Assembly (NCBI GenBank): GCA_036499395.1
Contig: DASYDW010000136.1
Span: forward strand, 167,953 to 231,952
Length of the DNA stretch: 64,000 bases
Reading direction: 5' to 3'
Source of the DNA: Pirellulales bacterium
Lineage (GTDB): Bacteria > Planctomycetota > Planctomycetia > Pirellulales > JACPPG01
Position numbers and translations under genes: made by a program. This document shows, one piece after another, positions 1-9,170 of the stretch (positions within the stretch are counted from its first letter, which is position 1; each line of letters begins with the position of its first letter). The notes under the pieces were generated by a model. It did no database searches. It saw nothing but the letters and a program-made list of their open reading frames with translations, and was not told the DNA's origin.

Positions 1-160
1 CATGAAGCACTTCCGCGATATCGAGCGGCTGGCGGTCGTCGGCGAGACCAAGTGGGAGGCCGGCATGGCGGCCTTCTGCAAGCCCTTCACCTCGGCCACG
101 ATCAAGTACTTCGACCACACGAAAGCCGCCGAGGCCAAGGCTTGGCTCGAAGCGGCTTGA
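1..160 (+). CDS. SpoIIAA-like (STAS/SEC14-type) protein, C-terminal fragment
   Basis: Only the last 52 or so codons are inside the window; the gene begins upstream. The visible part reads from the ATG at base 2 through a run with ERLAVVGETKWE, then a hydrophobic and basic stretch, KYFDHTKAAEAKAWL and a stop at 158-160. The combination of a 'VxVVGE/D..W' strand followed by 'F..A..KYF....AWLE' is characteristic of the small SpoIIAA-like proteins (about 120 residues) that resemble STAS/lipid-binding folds. Whether base 2 is just an internal Met cannot be decided here. Function in these proteins is not well established; a cytoplasmic role is assumed. Confidence 0.7.
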   Translation, partial: MKHFRDIERLAVVGETKWEAGMAAFCKPFTSATIKYFDHTKAAEAKAWLEAA

Positions 161-206
161 CGGATGGCGAGCCGCTGGCGAGTGAGCTGTTTAACAGCTG
201 GCTGCT

Positions 207-1931
207 TTAATAGCCCACGGCTTTGCCCACGGTCTGCCGGGTGTCCGCCGCACCCTCGAGGGTATCGCCGACGATGTGAATCGTATGGGCGTCCCCTTGC
301 TCGCGCGGCTTGGAGACGACCGTATGCCCCAGTGCTTTTAGTTGCTCAACGAGCGGCGCCGTGGCCGGCTCATTGGCCAGTTCGAACGCCACGCGATCGG
401 GCAGCCATTGGTGATGCATTCGCGGGGTAGCAACCGCCGCGGGTGCATCCATCCCGAAATCAAGCACATTCATCAGCACACACAGCACCGTGTTGGGAAT
501 CGTGCGGCCCCCCGGCGAACCAGTTACCAGTCGCAGTTGCCCGTCGCGTGCAACGATGGTGGGCGATTGCGAGCTGAGCATTCGTTTGCCCGGGGCAATC
601 AGGTTCGCGTCGGTGCCGATCAAACCACGCCGGTCTGTCCAACCTGGCCGGGCGTTGAAATCGGTCATTTCATTGTTCAACAAAAAGCCGGCGCCGCGTA
701 CCACGATTCGCGCGCCGTAGCTTTCTTGCAGCGTGTAGGTGTTGGCCACCGCCATGCGATCACGGTCAACGATCGAAAAATGGGTCGTGCTCTCCCCCTC
801 GGCCGCGATTTTCAACTCGGAAGCCAATCGTACACTGGGCGTCGCGCGCGAAAGGTCGATTTCGCTGGCAAGCTGTCGGGCGTATTCCTTCGTCGTGAGA
901 TGCGCGGGAATGGTGACGAAGTCTGGATCGCCCAGATATCGGGCACGATCGCAGTAAGCGCGCCGCATCGCTTCGATCATCAGGTGCGAAGTGCGTGGGC
1001 TGAATCGCCCGTCCTTGGCCAGGTCGAAATTCTCCAGGATGTTCAGCATCTCGACCAGGCATGTACCGCCGGAACTGGGAGGCGGCGGCCCGTAAATATC
1101 GAATCCGCGGTATGTGCCGTGAATCGGAGTGCGAATCTTGGCCGCGTATTCGGCTAGATCATCGGCCGTGACCAGTCCACCGCCGGCGCGCATCTCGGCC
1201 ACGATCGCCTGGGCGATTTGCCCCCTATAGAACGCCTCCGCGCCTTCGTCCGCCAGCAATTGCAATGTTCGCGCCAAGTCCGGTTGCACCAGAAGATCGC
1301 CGGCTTTCCACTTCTTGCCGTCCAGAGAGGAAAAAACTCGCCGGAATTCGTCGGTCGCGGTCGATTTTGCGGTCAGTGAGCGCAGGTCATCTGCCAAGGC
1401 CTCGTCGATCGCGAAACCCTGTTCGGCCAATTTGATGGCGGGTGCGACCAGGTCGCGCCATGGCAGCTTTCCCCACCGCTGGTGCGCCATGGCCAGGCCA
1501 CGCGGTGTGCCCGGCACCCCTACGGTCTTATGGGAATATGGCGCACCATCCGTGGAGAACATATCTCGCGTCGCGGCGGCAGGGGCCGTCTCGCGGTAGT
1601 CAACGCAAACCGGCTCCTGACCACGGCCGGGCCAAATCAGCATGAAACCGCCACCACCGATGTTGCCGGCGCCCGGGTAAGTAACGGCCAGCGCCAAGGC
1701 CGTGGCCACGGCCGCGTCGATCGCATTACCGCCACGTTCTAGGATCGCCAGACCGACGTCGGAAGCCTCGGGCGAGACCGAAACGACCATCCCCTGCTTA
1801 GCGCGCGCAGCGCTTGCGCCGATGCCTTCTGCCTCACCCCGAGCAATGCTCGGCGCGACCGCCGCACTTCCGACCAGTACAACGGCAATCAAGAAAGTCG
1901 AGATCCGATGGAACTTACGGCGAGGATGCAT
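207..1931 (-). CDS. ggt: Gamma-glutamyltransferase
   Basis: Periplasmic or exported enzyme that cleaves and transfers the gamma-glutamyl group of glutathione and related compounds; made as a proenzyme that self-cleaves. Using the ATG at 1929-1931 gives 574 residues and a clear signal peptide (MHPRRKFHR followed by a hydrophobic run ending in APSIARG). The N-terminal half has the large-subunit signature GGNAIDAAVA and NIGGGGFML. Around residue 380 is the autoprocessing motif STTHFSIVD, whose first Thr of TTH is the expected nucleophile, then an NNEMTDF loop and GSPGGRT, matching the oxyanion-hole Gly/Ser motif. All key residues are present. An upstream in-frame extension exists but would overlap the promoter region of the divergent gene, so it was not used. 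Confidence 0.95.
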   Translation of the reverse strand: MHPRRKFHRISTFLIAVVLVGSAAVAPSIARGEAEGIGASAARAKQGMVVSVSPEASDVGLAILERGGNAIDAAVATALALAVTYPGAGNIGGGGFMLIWPGRGQEPVCVDYRETAPAAATRDMFSTDGAPYSHKTVGVPGTPRGLAMAHQRWGKLPWRDLVAPAIKLAEQGFAIDEALADDLRSLTAKSTATDEFRRVFSSLDGKKWKAGDLLVQPDLARTLQLLADEGAEAFYRGQIAQAIVAEMRAGGGLVTADDLAEYAAKIRTPIHGTYRGFDIYGPPPPSSGGTCLVEMLNILENFDLAKDGRFSPRTSHLMIEAMRRAYCDRARYLGDPDFVTIPAHLTTKEYARQLASEIDLSRATPSVRLASELKIAAEGESTTHFSIVDRDRMAVANTYTLQESYGARIVVRGAGFLLNNEMTDFNARPGWTDRRGLIGTDANLIAPGKRMLSSQSPTIVARDGQLRLVTGSPGGRTIPNTVLCVLMNVLDFGMDAPAAVATPRMHHQWLPDRVAFELANEPATAPLVEQLKALGHTVVSKPREQGDAHTIHIVGDTLEGAADTRQTVGKAVGY

Positions 1932-2044
1932 AGTTGCATTCCAAGAAATCTGACGAATCGCTACTTTGAACATCATAACAATGGCAATCCGTAGCCGCTG
2001 ATGATTGTGCTCCTCGCTCGATTGCTCGTATCCAGGTTGTAAAC

Positions 2045-4312
2045 TTGTCGACGCTCGATTCCACAACGCCTGGCGTTCAGGATGGCCTTGTGCCCACGAC
2101 TGCCGATGTGCGTGCGCGCGGCGCCGCACGGCCGTGGTATTTGGACCTCGTCGCGGGCATGTTCTTATGCGGCGCCGTGGCTCTCATTTACGGGCATGCG
2201 GTTCATGCGCCGTTTATCTTTGACGATCGAATCTCGATCGTCGAAAACCCGTCGATCCGTACGATTTGGCCGCTCTTGGGAACTGATAAGCGCCCTGGCC
2301 CGTTGCAAGCGCCGCTCGACGTAAGTACCGCCGGACGTCCGCTGGTGAATTTCTCGTTGGCCGTTAACTACCAAATCGGGCGTCTCGACCCGACCAGTTA
2401 CCACGCGTTCAACGCGCTCGCTCACGGCGTGGCCACGTTGCTAATGTGGCTGATCGTGCGTCGCACCTTGTGCCTGCCCTTCTTTGGCGATCGGTTCTTG
2501 AACGCGGCTAACCGCCTGGCCTTCACGGCGGCGCTGTTGTGGGCGGTTCATCCGCTGCAGACCGAAACGGTCGAATACGTGACGCAGCGAACCGAGCTTC
2601 TGATGGCGCTGTTCTACCTGGGGACGCTGTACGCGGCGCAACGTTACTGGGCCGCGACCGGTCACGCGCAGGGCTACTGGCTCGTGGCCGCTTGGGGCGC
2701 CGCATTAGCCGGCATGGCTTGCAAAGAGGTCATGGTCACCGTGCCGGTCGTAGTGCTATTGTTCGAGCGAACGTTCCTGCGCGGCTCGTTTCGCGCCGCC
2801 ATCGATCAGTCGTTGCCGCTGTATCTCGGCTTGTGCGCTTCATGGGCGTTGCTGATCGCCTTGAATTACGGGGGAGCGCGATCCGCCTCGGCCGGTTTTC
2901 ATTTGGGCGTTTCGGCCTACGACTGGTGGCTCGTCCAGTCGCGGGTGCTGTTTCTTTACCTTTGGCTGACTATCTGGCCTTGGCCGATGGTGATCCATTA
3001 CGAGTTCCCCTACTTCGAGTCGATAGCGTCGGCCTGGATGTGTGTCGTTCCAGTACTGCTGCTGGCTGTCGCCACGATTTGGCTGGTATATCGCCGGACG
3101 GCGACAGGCTTCGTTTGGGCAGCCGCGTTCATCGTGCTTTCGCCGACATTCACCGTGCCGATCATTACTGAGATCGCCGCCGAGCGCCGCATGTATCTGC
3201 CGCTGGCGGCGCTTCTGCCGTGGATCATAGGGGGTGGGTACACGCTGGTCGATCGAATGATGAATCGGCTGCGAAACACAGATCAAACTTCCCACACAAG
3301 CCATCTCCCGTTAGTGCTGACGATCGCAATTACGCTCGGAATGGCCGCCGTTTGTGGCTGGTTGAGTTTCGAGCGGACGGGCATCTACAACGACCCGATC
3401 GCACTTTGGGAAGACGCGGCCCTGTATCAGCCAGACAACTCCCGCGTGCAGAATAATTTAGGGGTCGAACTTGTCGACTCGCGCCGGCCCGCCGAGGCAT
3501 TACCACACTATGAACGCGCCCTGGAGTTGCAGCCGGATTACGTCGAAGCACGATCGAATCTCGGCGTAGCACTGGTGCATCTGCAGGAATTCGCCCGCGC
3601 GCGGCCGGAATTCGAACAGGCGTTGGCCATCAATCCTCATTACGTCGACGCCCACATCAATTTGGCTCATCTGCTGGTCGAAGCTGGACGACTCGAGGAG
3701 GCGGTCGAGCAATACCGCGCCGCCCTTACTCAAAGGCCGAACGCCGCCGAATTGCATTCCAACTTGGGGCACGTCCTGGGACTTTTGGGGGATGGGCAGC
3801 AGTCGGTCGCTGAATTTGAAGAGGCGGTGCGCCTAAAGCCGGATTTCGCCGAAGCCCATTTGAATCTCGGCGCCTCGCTGGCCAATACGAAACCGCAAGA
3901 GGCGGTGGCCCACTATGAAGCGGCATTGCGAGCCAATCCCGACTTTGTCGAGGCGCATAGCAATTTAGGAGCCCTGTTGAACGCCTTGGGGCGCAATGAG
4001 GAAGCGGTCGAACATTTTCGCGAGGCGCTCAGACTGAGGCCTGATTACGCCGAGGCGCATTCCAACCTAGGCATTGCCCTGGTGACCGCCGGCAATATCA
4101 AAGAGGGAATCGAGCAATTCGACCAAGCCGTAAAACTGAAACCGGACATTGCGGGCTACGCGAATCTGGCCATGCGCTACGCCCAGGCCGGGCGTACGGA
4201 CGAGGCAATTGCGACTGCCGAAATTGCCCTGGACATCGCGCGCACGCAGGGCCAGCAAAAGATGGCGGCCCCCATCGAGGAATTGTTGCGTAAGCTCCGT
4301 CAGATGCGCTGA
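2045..4312 (+). CDS. TMTC-like multi-span membrane protein with C-terminal TPR array
   Basis: About 755 residues. An N-terminal half of roughly 400 residues contains some ten hydrophobic segments and the sequence FIFDDRISIVENPSIR near residue 60, the acidic first-loop signature of TMTC/GT-C-type proteins, followed by NFSLAVNY and YHAFNALAH. From about residue 470 to the end there are eight or nine tetratricopeptide repeats (ALELQPDYVEARSNLGVAL and variants). In eukaryotes TMTC proteins are O-mannosyltransferases; here transferase activity is an inference. The frame opens with TTG at 2045; GTG at 2090 is an alternative start, and the true N-terminus is uncertain. The stop lies only 15 bp from the stop of the convergent LssY-like gene. 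Confidence 0.85.
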   Translation: MSTLDSTTPGVQDGLVPTTADVRARGAARPWYLDLVAGMFLCGAVALIYGHAVHAPFIFDDRISIVENPSIRTIWPLLGTDKRPGPLQAPLDVSTAGRPLVNFSLAVNYQIGRLDPTSYHAFNALAHGVATLLMWLIVRRTLCLPFFGDRFLNAANRLAFTAALLWAVHPLQTETVEYVTQRTELLMALFYLGTLYAAQRYWAATGHAQGYWLVAAWGAALAGMACKEVMVTVPVVVLLFERTFLRGSFRAAIDQSLPLYLGLCASWALLIALNYGGARSASAGFHLGVSAYDWWLVQSRVLFLYLWLTIWPWPMVIHYEFPYFESIASAWMCVVPVLLLAVATIWLVYRRTATGFVWAAAFIVLSPTFTVPIITEIAAERRMYLPLAALLPWIIGGGYTLVDRMMNRLRNTDQTSHTSHLPLVLTIAITLGMAAVCGWLSFERTGIYNDPIALWEDAALYQPDNSRVQNNLGVELVDSRRPAEALPHYERALELQPDYVEARSNLGVALVHLQEFARARPEFEQALAINPHYVDAHINLAHLLVEAGRLEEAVEQYRAALTQRPNAAELHSNLGHVLGLLGDGQQSVAEFEEAVRLKPDFAEAHLNLGASLANTKPQEAVAHYEAALRANPDFVEAHSNLGALLNALGRNEEAVEHFREALRLRPDYAEAHSNLGIALVTAGNIKEGIEQFDQAVKLKPDIAGYANLAMRYAQAGRTDEAIATAEIALDIARTQGQQKMAAPIEELLRKLRQMR

Positions 4313-4327
4313 CGTTAGTCCTGCCGT

Positions 4328-5170
4328 TTATTTCAGCCAACCGCGTAGCCATACCCAAAAGCGGTTCTTCGCTTCCACGACCACGGGATTCGCATCGACG
4401 ATCAGCGGAATCTCGTTTGGCACGTTATTTGGACTGATGACGCCGATCGTGACTTCACCGTCAGTGTAGTAGCGATCGCCGCCGCCGTTGCGGCCGTTCA
4501 GCGTCGGCCCCACGCCAGACACTTGATAGGTGCGTGTGAGTTCGTGCGCCTCGATCAATGTGTTCAAGACATGGTCGCGTTCGCCATCGACGTCCGCGTC
4601 GATGTGATGCGTGATTTGTCCTGTGCGATGACTTAACCCCACGCTGCGATCTAACGTCGCGGCGCCCAACCAGGTGGGCCGGCCATCCTCGGCAGGCTGC
4701 TCGCTTTGCCAGAACCGGACGTGGTGCCGCTCGCGAGCGCTTTTGCCGATCAACTGCTCGAAGGCCAGATCTTGCTTACGTCCCCAAACGAACAGGCTGC
4801 TGACCGGGGCATCGTCGTAAGCACGATCGAGCAGCACGCTTTCCGCGATATGTACGCTGCTGCGTGCCGTGACCGAATCGGCCGGATGCCAATTGGCAGC
4901 CAGCATGGCTTTGATGATCTCGTCCTTTGTGCCGACAAGGCCGATGTTCAGCGGATCGCCTGGTATGCCGCTGTGCGTGACCGTGAACTTTGGCGCTTCT
5001 TCGAGATTCGGCTGATGTTCGTAATGCTTCCAAACGGCCGGTAATACGATGTACGCCAGCACGAGCCATAAGATGACAGCCCACAGAGCGCGGATTGCCC
5101 AGCGGCGTTTCCAGCGCGTGGGAGCGGCTGCGATTGGCGGTGCGCTTGCTCTCGGTTCGTTGTTGTCCAT
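4328..5170 (-). CDS. LssY C-terminal-domain protein, membrane anchored
   Basis: Starts at the ATG 5168-5170 (MDNNE...), giving 280 residues. One membrane segment lies at about residues 25-50 (RALWAVILWLVLAYIVLPAVW), preceded by arginines, so the bulk is probably outside the cytoplasm. The remainder contains GDPLNIGLVGTKDEI, the W-H-P-A-D-S motif, DRAYDDAPVSSLFVWGR, and a His/Asp-rich stretch GQITHHIDADVDGERD, all diagnostic of the LssY_C domain, which also occurs C-terminally in some PAP2-type phosphatase proteins. No PAP2 domain is present here, so this is a stand-alone LssY_C protein. The biochemical role of the domain is unknown. It is divergent from sucC, with about 250 bp between the starts. 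Confidence 0.85.
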   Translation of the reverse strand: MDNNEPRASAPPIAAAPTRWKRRWAIRALWAVILWLVLAYIVLPAVWKHYEHQPNLEEAPKFTVTHSGIPGDPLNIGLVGTKDEIIKAMLAANWHPADSVTARSSVHIAESVLLDRAYDDAPVSSLFVWGRKQDLAFEQLIGKSARERHHVRFWQSEQPAEDGRPTWLGAATLDRSVGLSHRTGQITHHIDADVDGERDHVLNTLIEAHELTRTYQVSGVGPTLNGRNGGGDRYYTDGEVTIGVISPNNVPNEIPLIVDANPVVVEAKNRFWVWLRGWLK

Positions 5171-5323
5171 GATCACTGCCGAGGTGGAATGTTTCGCGGC
5201 GCGTGCTACCTGCCCAAAGACATGTGACAGTCGCCGAGCCGCACGCAAGTATAGAAGCGCGCTGCCGCGCAAGCGCTGCCGAATCGAGCGAGGCGTCGCA
5301 CGGTCGGCGGGGCTAGCCGCTCC

Positions 5324-5353
5324 TTGACCATCGGCGCGCGGCAGCCCTATAAT
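5324..5353 (+). promoter_or_regulatory. Predicted sigma70-type promoter of sucCD
   Basis: TTGACC at 5324-5329 and TATAAT at 5348-5353 are separated by 18 bp. This is one of the best consensus matches in the window. Transcription would start near 5360 and give a leader of about 60 nt before sucC. Prediction from sequence only. Confidence 0.7.
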
Positions 5354-5422
5354 CCCCGGCTCGCACGCCTCGTGACGCCCGCGGGCGTCTGCTATCCCTC
5401 CCCCCAGCAAGCCGGTTCAGCG

Positions 5423-6607
5423 ATGAAAATTCACGAATTCCAGGCCAAGGAAATCCTTCGCAAGGCGGGCGTTCCGGTGCCGCAGGGCATCGTCGCACGC
5501 AGCGCCGCCGAGGCGTCCGACGCGTTCCGAAAGCTGGGCAGCCCGATCGCCGTCGTGAAAGCACAGATCCACGCCGGAGGGCGCGGCAAAGGAACCATCA
5601 AAGACAACGCCAATCAGCGCGGTGTGCAACTGGTACGCAGCGCCGAGGAAGCCGGCAAGGTCGCTGAGAATCTGATCGGCAAGTCATTGGTTACGATTCA
5701 GACAGGTGCCGAGGGGCAAATCGTTCACCAGGTGTTGGTTGAACAGGGCTGCGATATCGCCCGTGAGTTGTACCTGGGAATCGTCGTCGACCGCGGTTCG
5801 GCGGGACCCGTATTGATGGTCTCGAGCGAAGGGGGCATGAACATCGAGGACGTGGCCGCCAACACGCCCGAACTGATTTACAAAGAAAAGTTCGATCCGG
5901 CCGCCGGCCTCGGCGGATTTCAAGCTCGCAAGTTGGCGGCGAAATTGGGGCTTAAGGGAGCCAGCATCGCCTCGGCCGAAAAGTTCATGAAGGGGCTGTG
6001 CCGCGTCTTCGTGCAATGCGATTGCAGTCTGGCAGAAATCAACCCGTTGGTCGTCACCGGCGCCGGCCAACTGCTGGCGCTCGATGCGAAGATGACCTTC
6101 GACGATAACGCCATGTTTCGTCACAAGGACCTGGCCGAGCTGCGCGACGTTTCCGAGGAGGAGCCCGCCGAGGTTCGTGCCGGTGCCGCGGGCCTCAGTT
6201 ACGTCAAGCTCGACGGTAATATCGGCTGCCTTGTGAATGGCGCCGGCCTGGCGATGAGCACCATGGACCTGATCAAATTGCACGGCGGTTTTCCCGCTAA
6301 TTTCCTGGACGTCGGTGGCGGTGCGAATGTCGACCAGGTGACCGAGGCTTTCCGTATCCTGCTATCGGACAAGAACGTCAAAGCCGTGCTCGTGAATATC
6401 TTCGGCGGCATCATGCGATGCACGACGATCGCCACGGCCGTGGTCGCTGCGTACAAGTCGGTCGGCTTCAATGTGCCGCTGGTCGTGCGGTTGGAAGGGA
6501 CCGAGGTCGAAGAAGGCCGCAAAATCCTGGCCGAAAGCGGCGTCGACATCATCGCCGCCGAAGGGCTGACCGACGCCGCCAAGAAAGTCGTTGCTGCCGT
6601 AGCCTGA
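5423..6607 (+). CDS. sucC: Succinate-CoA ligase [ADP-forming] subunit beta
   Basis: Beta subunit of succinyl-CoA synthetase, the substrate-level phosphorylation step of the TCA cycle; it binds nucleotide and succinate and pairs with SucD. The ATG at 5423 begins with MKIHEFQAKEILRKAGVPVP, the universal N-terminus of this family, and gives 394 residues, the usual length. The ATP-grasp region has VVKAQIHAGGRGK; the C-terminal CoA-ligase domain has GNIGCLVNGAGLAM, the GGFPANFLDVGGGA stretch and VNIFGGIMRC. sucD follows 98 bp downstream in the same direction. The SD before this ATG is weak; the start is fixed by homology. A preceding in-frame extension was ignored because it contains the promoter. 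Confidence 0.97.
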   Translation: MKIHEFQAKEILRKAGVPVPQGIVARSAAEASDAFRKLGSPIAVVKAQIHAGGRGKGTIKDNANQRGVQLVRSAEEAGKVAENLIGKSLVTIQTGAEGQIVHQVLVEQGCDIARELYLGIVVDRGSAGPVLMVSSEGGMNIEDVAANTPELIYKEKFDPAAGLGGFQARKLAAKLGLKGASIASAEKFMKGLCRVFVQCDCSLAEINPLVVTGAGQLLALDAKMTFDDNAMFRHKDLAELRDVSEEEPAEVRAGAAGLSYVKLDGNIGCLVNGAGLAMSTMDLIKLHGGFPANFLDVGGGANVDQVTEAFRILLSDKNVKAVLVNIFGGIMRCTTIATAVVAAYKSVGFNVPLVVRLEGTEVEEGRKILAESGVDIIAAEGLTDAAKKVVAAVA

Positions 6608-6705
6608 GCCCTCGCGTTTACCTGCATCCCGCCGATCGCGCACCCCCGAAAACGCGTTCATCAAAACAACTATTCCGCCCACTCCTTCGCCGTAAAGAGT
6701 CGAGC

Positions 6706-7587
6706 ATGAGCATCCTGATCAATAAGAATACCCGCGTCCTCTGTCAGGGAATCACCGGCAAGGTCGGGCAATTCCACACCAAGGGCTGTCTCGATTACGG
6801 CACAAAGATGGTCGGCGGCGTTACGCCGGGCAAAGGGGGCGAATCGGTCCTCGGCTTGCCGGTGTTCGACACCGTGGTCGAAGCCGTGGAGAAGACAGGC
6901 GCTGATGCCACGATGGTTTTCGTGCCGCCGCCGTTTACGGCCGACGCCATTCTCGAGGCGGTCGACGCAGGTATTAAGACCGTGATCGCCATTACCGAGG
7001 GGGTTCCGGTCCTGGACATGGTGCGCGTTTACGAAATCGTGCGCCGCAGCAACTCCGTATTGATCGGTCCGAACTGCCCCGGCGTGATCACGCCCGGCGA
7101 GTGCAAAATCGGCATCATGCCGGGCCACATTCATCGCCAGGGGCCCGTCGGGCTAATGAGCCGGTCTGGCACCCTGACCTACGAAGCAGCCTGGCAATTG
7201 ACGAATCTGGGGCTAGGGCAGTCGACGTGCGTCGGGCTCGGCGGAGATCCGATCGTCGGTACCTCGTTCATTGATGTATTGCGGCTGCTCGAGGCGGACC
7301 CCGCCACGGAAGCAATCCTGATGATGGGCGAAATCGGCGGTACCGCCGAGGAAGAAGCCGCCGCCTTCGTTCGCGAGCATGTGACGAAGCCGGTCGCCGC
7401 CTTTATTGCCGGCCGCGCCGCCCCTCCGGGCAAGCGCATGGGCCATGCCGGTGCGATCATTTCCGGTGGCAAGGGTACGGCCACAGAAAAAATCGCCGCC
7501 CTCGAGGCTGCAGGCATCGAAGTGGCCCAAAGCCCCGCCGATATGGGGACCGCCATGCAACGCGCAATCGCCCGTAAGAAGCGCTAG
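6706..7587 (+). CDS. sucD: Succinate-CoA ligase subunit alpha
   Basis: Alpha subunit of succinyl-CoA synthetase; carries the CoA site and the phosphohistidine. The ATG at 6706 begins MSILINKNTRVLCQGITGKVG and gives 293 residues, a normal length. The Rossmann motif GITGKVGQFH, the GPNCPGVI motif and LMSRSGTLTYE are present, as is the phosphohistidine loop GKRMGHAGAIISGGKGTA with its His. The gene follows sucC with a 98-bp spacer and no terminator in between, so co-transcription from the promoter at 5324-5353 is likely. Confidence 0.97.
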   Translation: MSILINKNTRVLCQGITGKVGQFHTKGCLDYGTKMVGGVTPGKGGESVLGLPVFDTVVEAVEKTGADATMVFVPPPFTADAILEAVDAGIKTVIAITEGVPVLDMVRVYEIVRRSNSVLIGPNCPGVITPGECKIGIMPGHIHRQGPVGLMSRSGTLTYEAAWQLTNLGLGQSTCVGLGGDPIVGTSFIDVLRLLEADPATEAILMMGEIGGTAEEEAAAFVREHVTKPVAAFIAGRAAPPGKRMGHAGAIISGGKGTATEKIAALEAAGIEVAQSPADMGTAMQRAIARKKR

Positions 7588-7712
7588 TCGCAAGCGACGC
7601 AATTCGGGCGCGCGGTTACGGGGCGTTGCGCGTCCTTCATGTCATGAGCCGGCTTGTCTCGTTCAAAGCACGGCACATTGTCCATTCAAAAGCCCCGACC
7701 CGCTCAAAGCCC

Positions 7713-9170
7713 CTAGCGCCTGCCCGACATCTGTACGCGTTGATACAGCGCAAACTGATAGCCCGAAAGCCGCCCGCAAGGGTACTTCTGCACCAGGACG
7801 TAATCCTCGCCGCTTGCTGTTAGAGTGGGCGCGGGCCGAAAGGGACGCTGCTGATTATGCACCAGAAGCCAGTCGGGTGGCGGCGCACCGGGGCTGGCGG
7901 GCTTGTGAAAATTGGTGTACTCAAACACGTGCCCCTTGGGCAGGTAATCGACGTAAAAGCCCAGGTACGTGGTGTTGTCGAAGTCGTCGTCGCCTGCGAG
8001 GCGGATCGTCGAGCCAGGTGTGTGCTCATTGACGTATTCAAGCGCATCAAGGTAATGGCCTCGGCCAACGGCTAGAAAATCGGCCGTTAGCTTCGCGTTT
8101 CCTGCCAATACGAGCGCGACGCCAATCACGGCCACGTACTTTCCCAAGCGTCCGAATTCGACCGTCCGGGCCACCAAAAAGCTGAACAGAATCTGCAGGA
8201 AAATCAGGTTCAGGTAGAAGTACCGCACATAAAGCAGGGGCGGCGGTTTGACGGACAGCAGAACTGCGGGAGCGACCACGAATCCCACCGTACAGAGCAG
8301 CCACAGATGCGATTTCTCGTGATGCAGAAGTACAAGACTGGCAACGGCCGCTGCAGCCGCAATCAGCGCCGCGCCAATGACTATGACCGGCTGCTCTGAA
8401 AAACAGCCCACCGCCAGAGCAAGAGAACTGGCCACGACGTCGCCTACGCGATAGGGGTCGCCGCCGCCAATCCGCATGGCGCGCACGTCCACCAAATAAA
8501 GAGCCAAAAAGAAGCTAATCGGCAGGGCATGCAATTGAACGAGCCGAAAAAGTGCTCGTTTCCATGTCGCCTCGGACATCGCAAACGACACGATCGAGCA
8601 GGCCAGCGCCCCGCAATAGAATTGGATGAACGTCAAATGCGACAGGGCGCCAAGCATCGTCGCCAGCGAGAAAGCCAGCGAAGCCCACACGTTGGGCCGT
8701 TGCAAGAAACGCTCGAGAAAGAGGAACGCTGCCAGGCTGAAAAAGCCGGCCAAAGCGTAACCACGTGCCTCCGATCCATAGACGTTCATGACGAACGAAG
8801 TGGCGCAAAACCAGGACGCGCATGCCGCGGCAACTCGTCCCCACCTTCGCGCAATCACGGCCGCAAGGATGACGGTCCCCACACTCGCGACAATCGAGGG
8901 GATTCGGTAAACGAACCAATTTCGTGCGCCGCCGCCAACGACATCCATCCACAACGTGACGAGGTAGTGATTGTTGTCGTGGTGGAATGTGAATATCTCG
9001 CAGTACGTGTGCGGAATGCGCACAAAGGCCATCAGCGACCAAATCTCGTCGAGCCAGAACTCATCAAATGCCGCGACGATGCGCAACACCGTGGCAATGA
9101 CGATCCCCAGCCCGACGACGCCCCGCAGCATGCGCGTTCTTACAGCGGCCGAAATCATCGATAGGCGCAT
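7713..9170 (-). CDS. GT39-like multi-span membrane glycosyltransferase
   Basis: Starting at the ATG 9168-9170 (MRLSMIS) the product is 485 residues with about ten hydrophobic helices. The first extracytoplasmic loop contains DEFWLDEIWS, an acidic-pair motif typical of GT-C transferases of the ArnT/PMT (GT39) superfamily that use lipid-linked sugars, followed by HHDNNHYLVTLW, corresponding to the His/Tyr region after the acidic motif. The soluble C-terminal portion is short. The sugar and acceptor cannot be inferred. An in-frame extension upstream to about 9290 is possible but looks less like a signal anchor. The gene is convergent with sucD. Confidence 0.8.
   Translation of the reverse strand: MRLSMISAAVRTRMLRGVVGLGIVIATVLRIVAAFDEFWLDEIWSLMAFVRIPHTYCEIFTFHHDNNHYLVTLWMDVVGGGARNWFVYRIPSIVASVGTVILAAVIARRWGRVAAACASWFCATSFVMNVYGSEARGYALAGFFSLAAFLFLERFLQRPNVWASLAFSLATMLGALSHLTFIQFYCGALACSIVSFAMSEATWKRALFRLVQLHALPISFFLALYLVDVRAMRIGGGDPYRVGDVVASSLALAVGCFSEQPVIVIGAALIAAAAAVASLVLLHHEKSHLWLLCTVGFVVAPAVLLSVKPPPLLYVRYFYLNLIFLQILFSFLVARTVEFGRLGKYVAVIGVALVLAGNAKLTADFLAVGRGHYLDALEYVNEHTPGSTIRLAGDDDFDNTTYLGFYVDYLPKGHVFEYTNFHKPASPGAPPPDWLLVHNQQRPFRPAPTLTASGEDYVLVQKYPCGRLSGYQFALYQRVQMSGRR

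Noticed and set aside
1932..2129. N-terminal extension of gamma-glutamyltransferase
   Set aside because: Precedes a clear signal peptide start and overlaps the upstream region of the divergent gene.
2539..3171. 210-codon alternative frame inside the TMTC-like gene
   Set aside because: Translation is Arg/Gly-rich and lacks any family signature; typical of GC-rich shadow frames.
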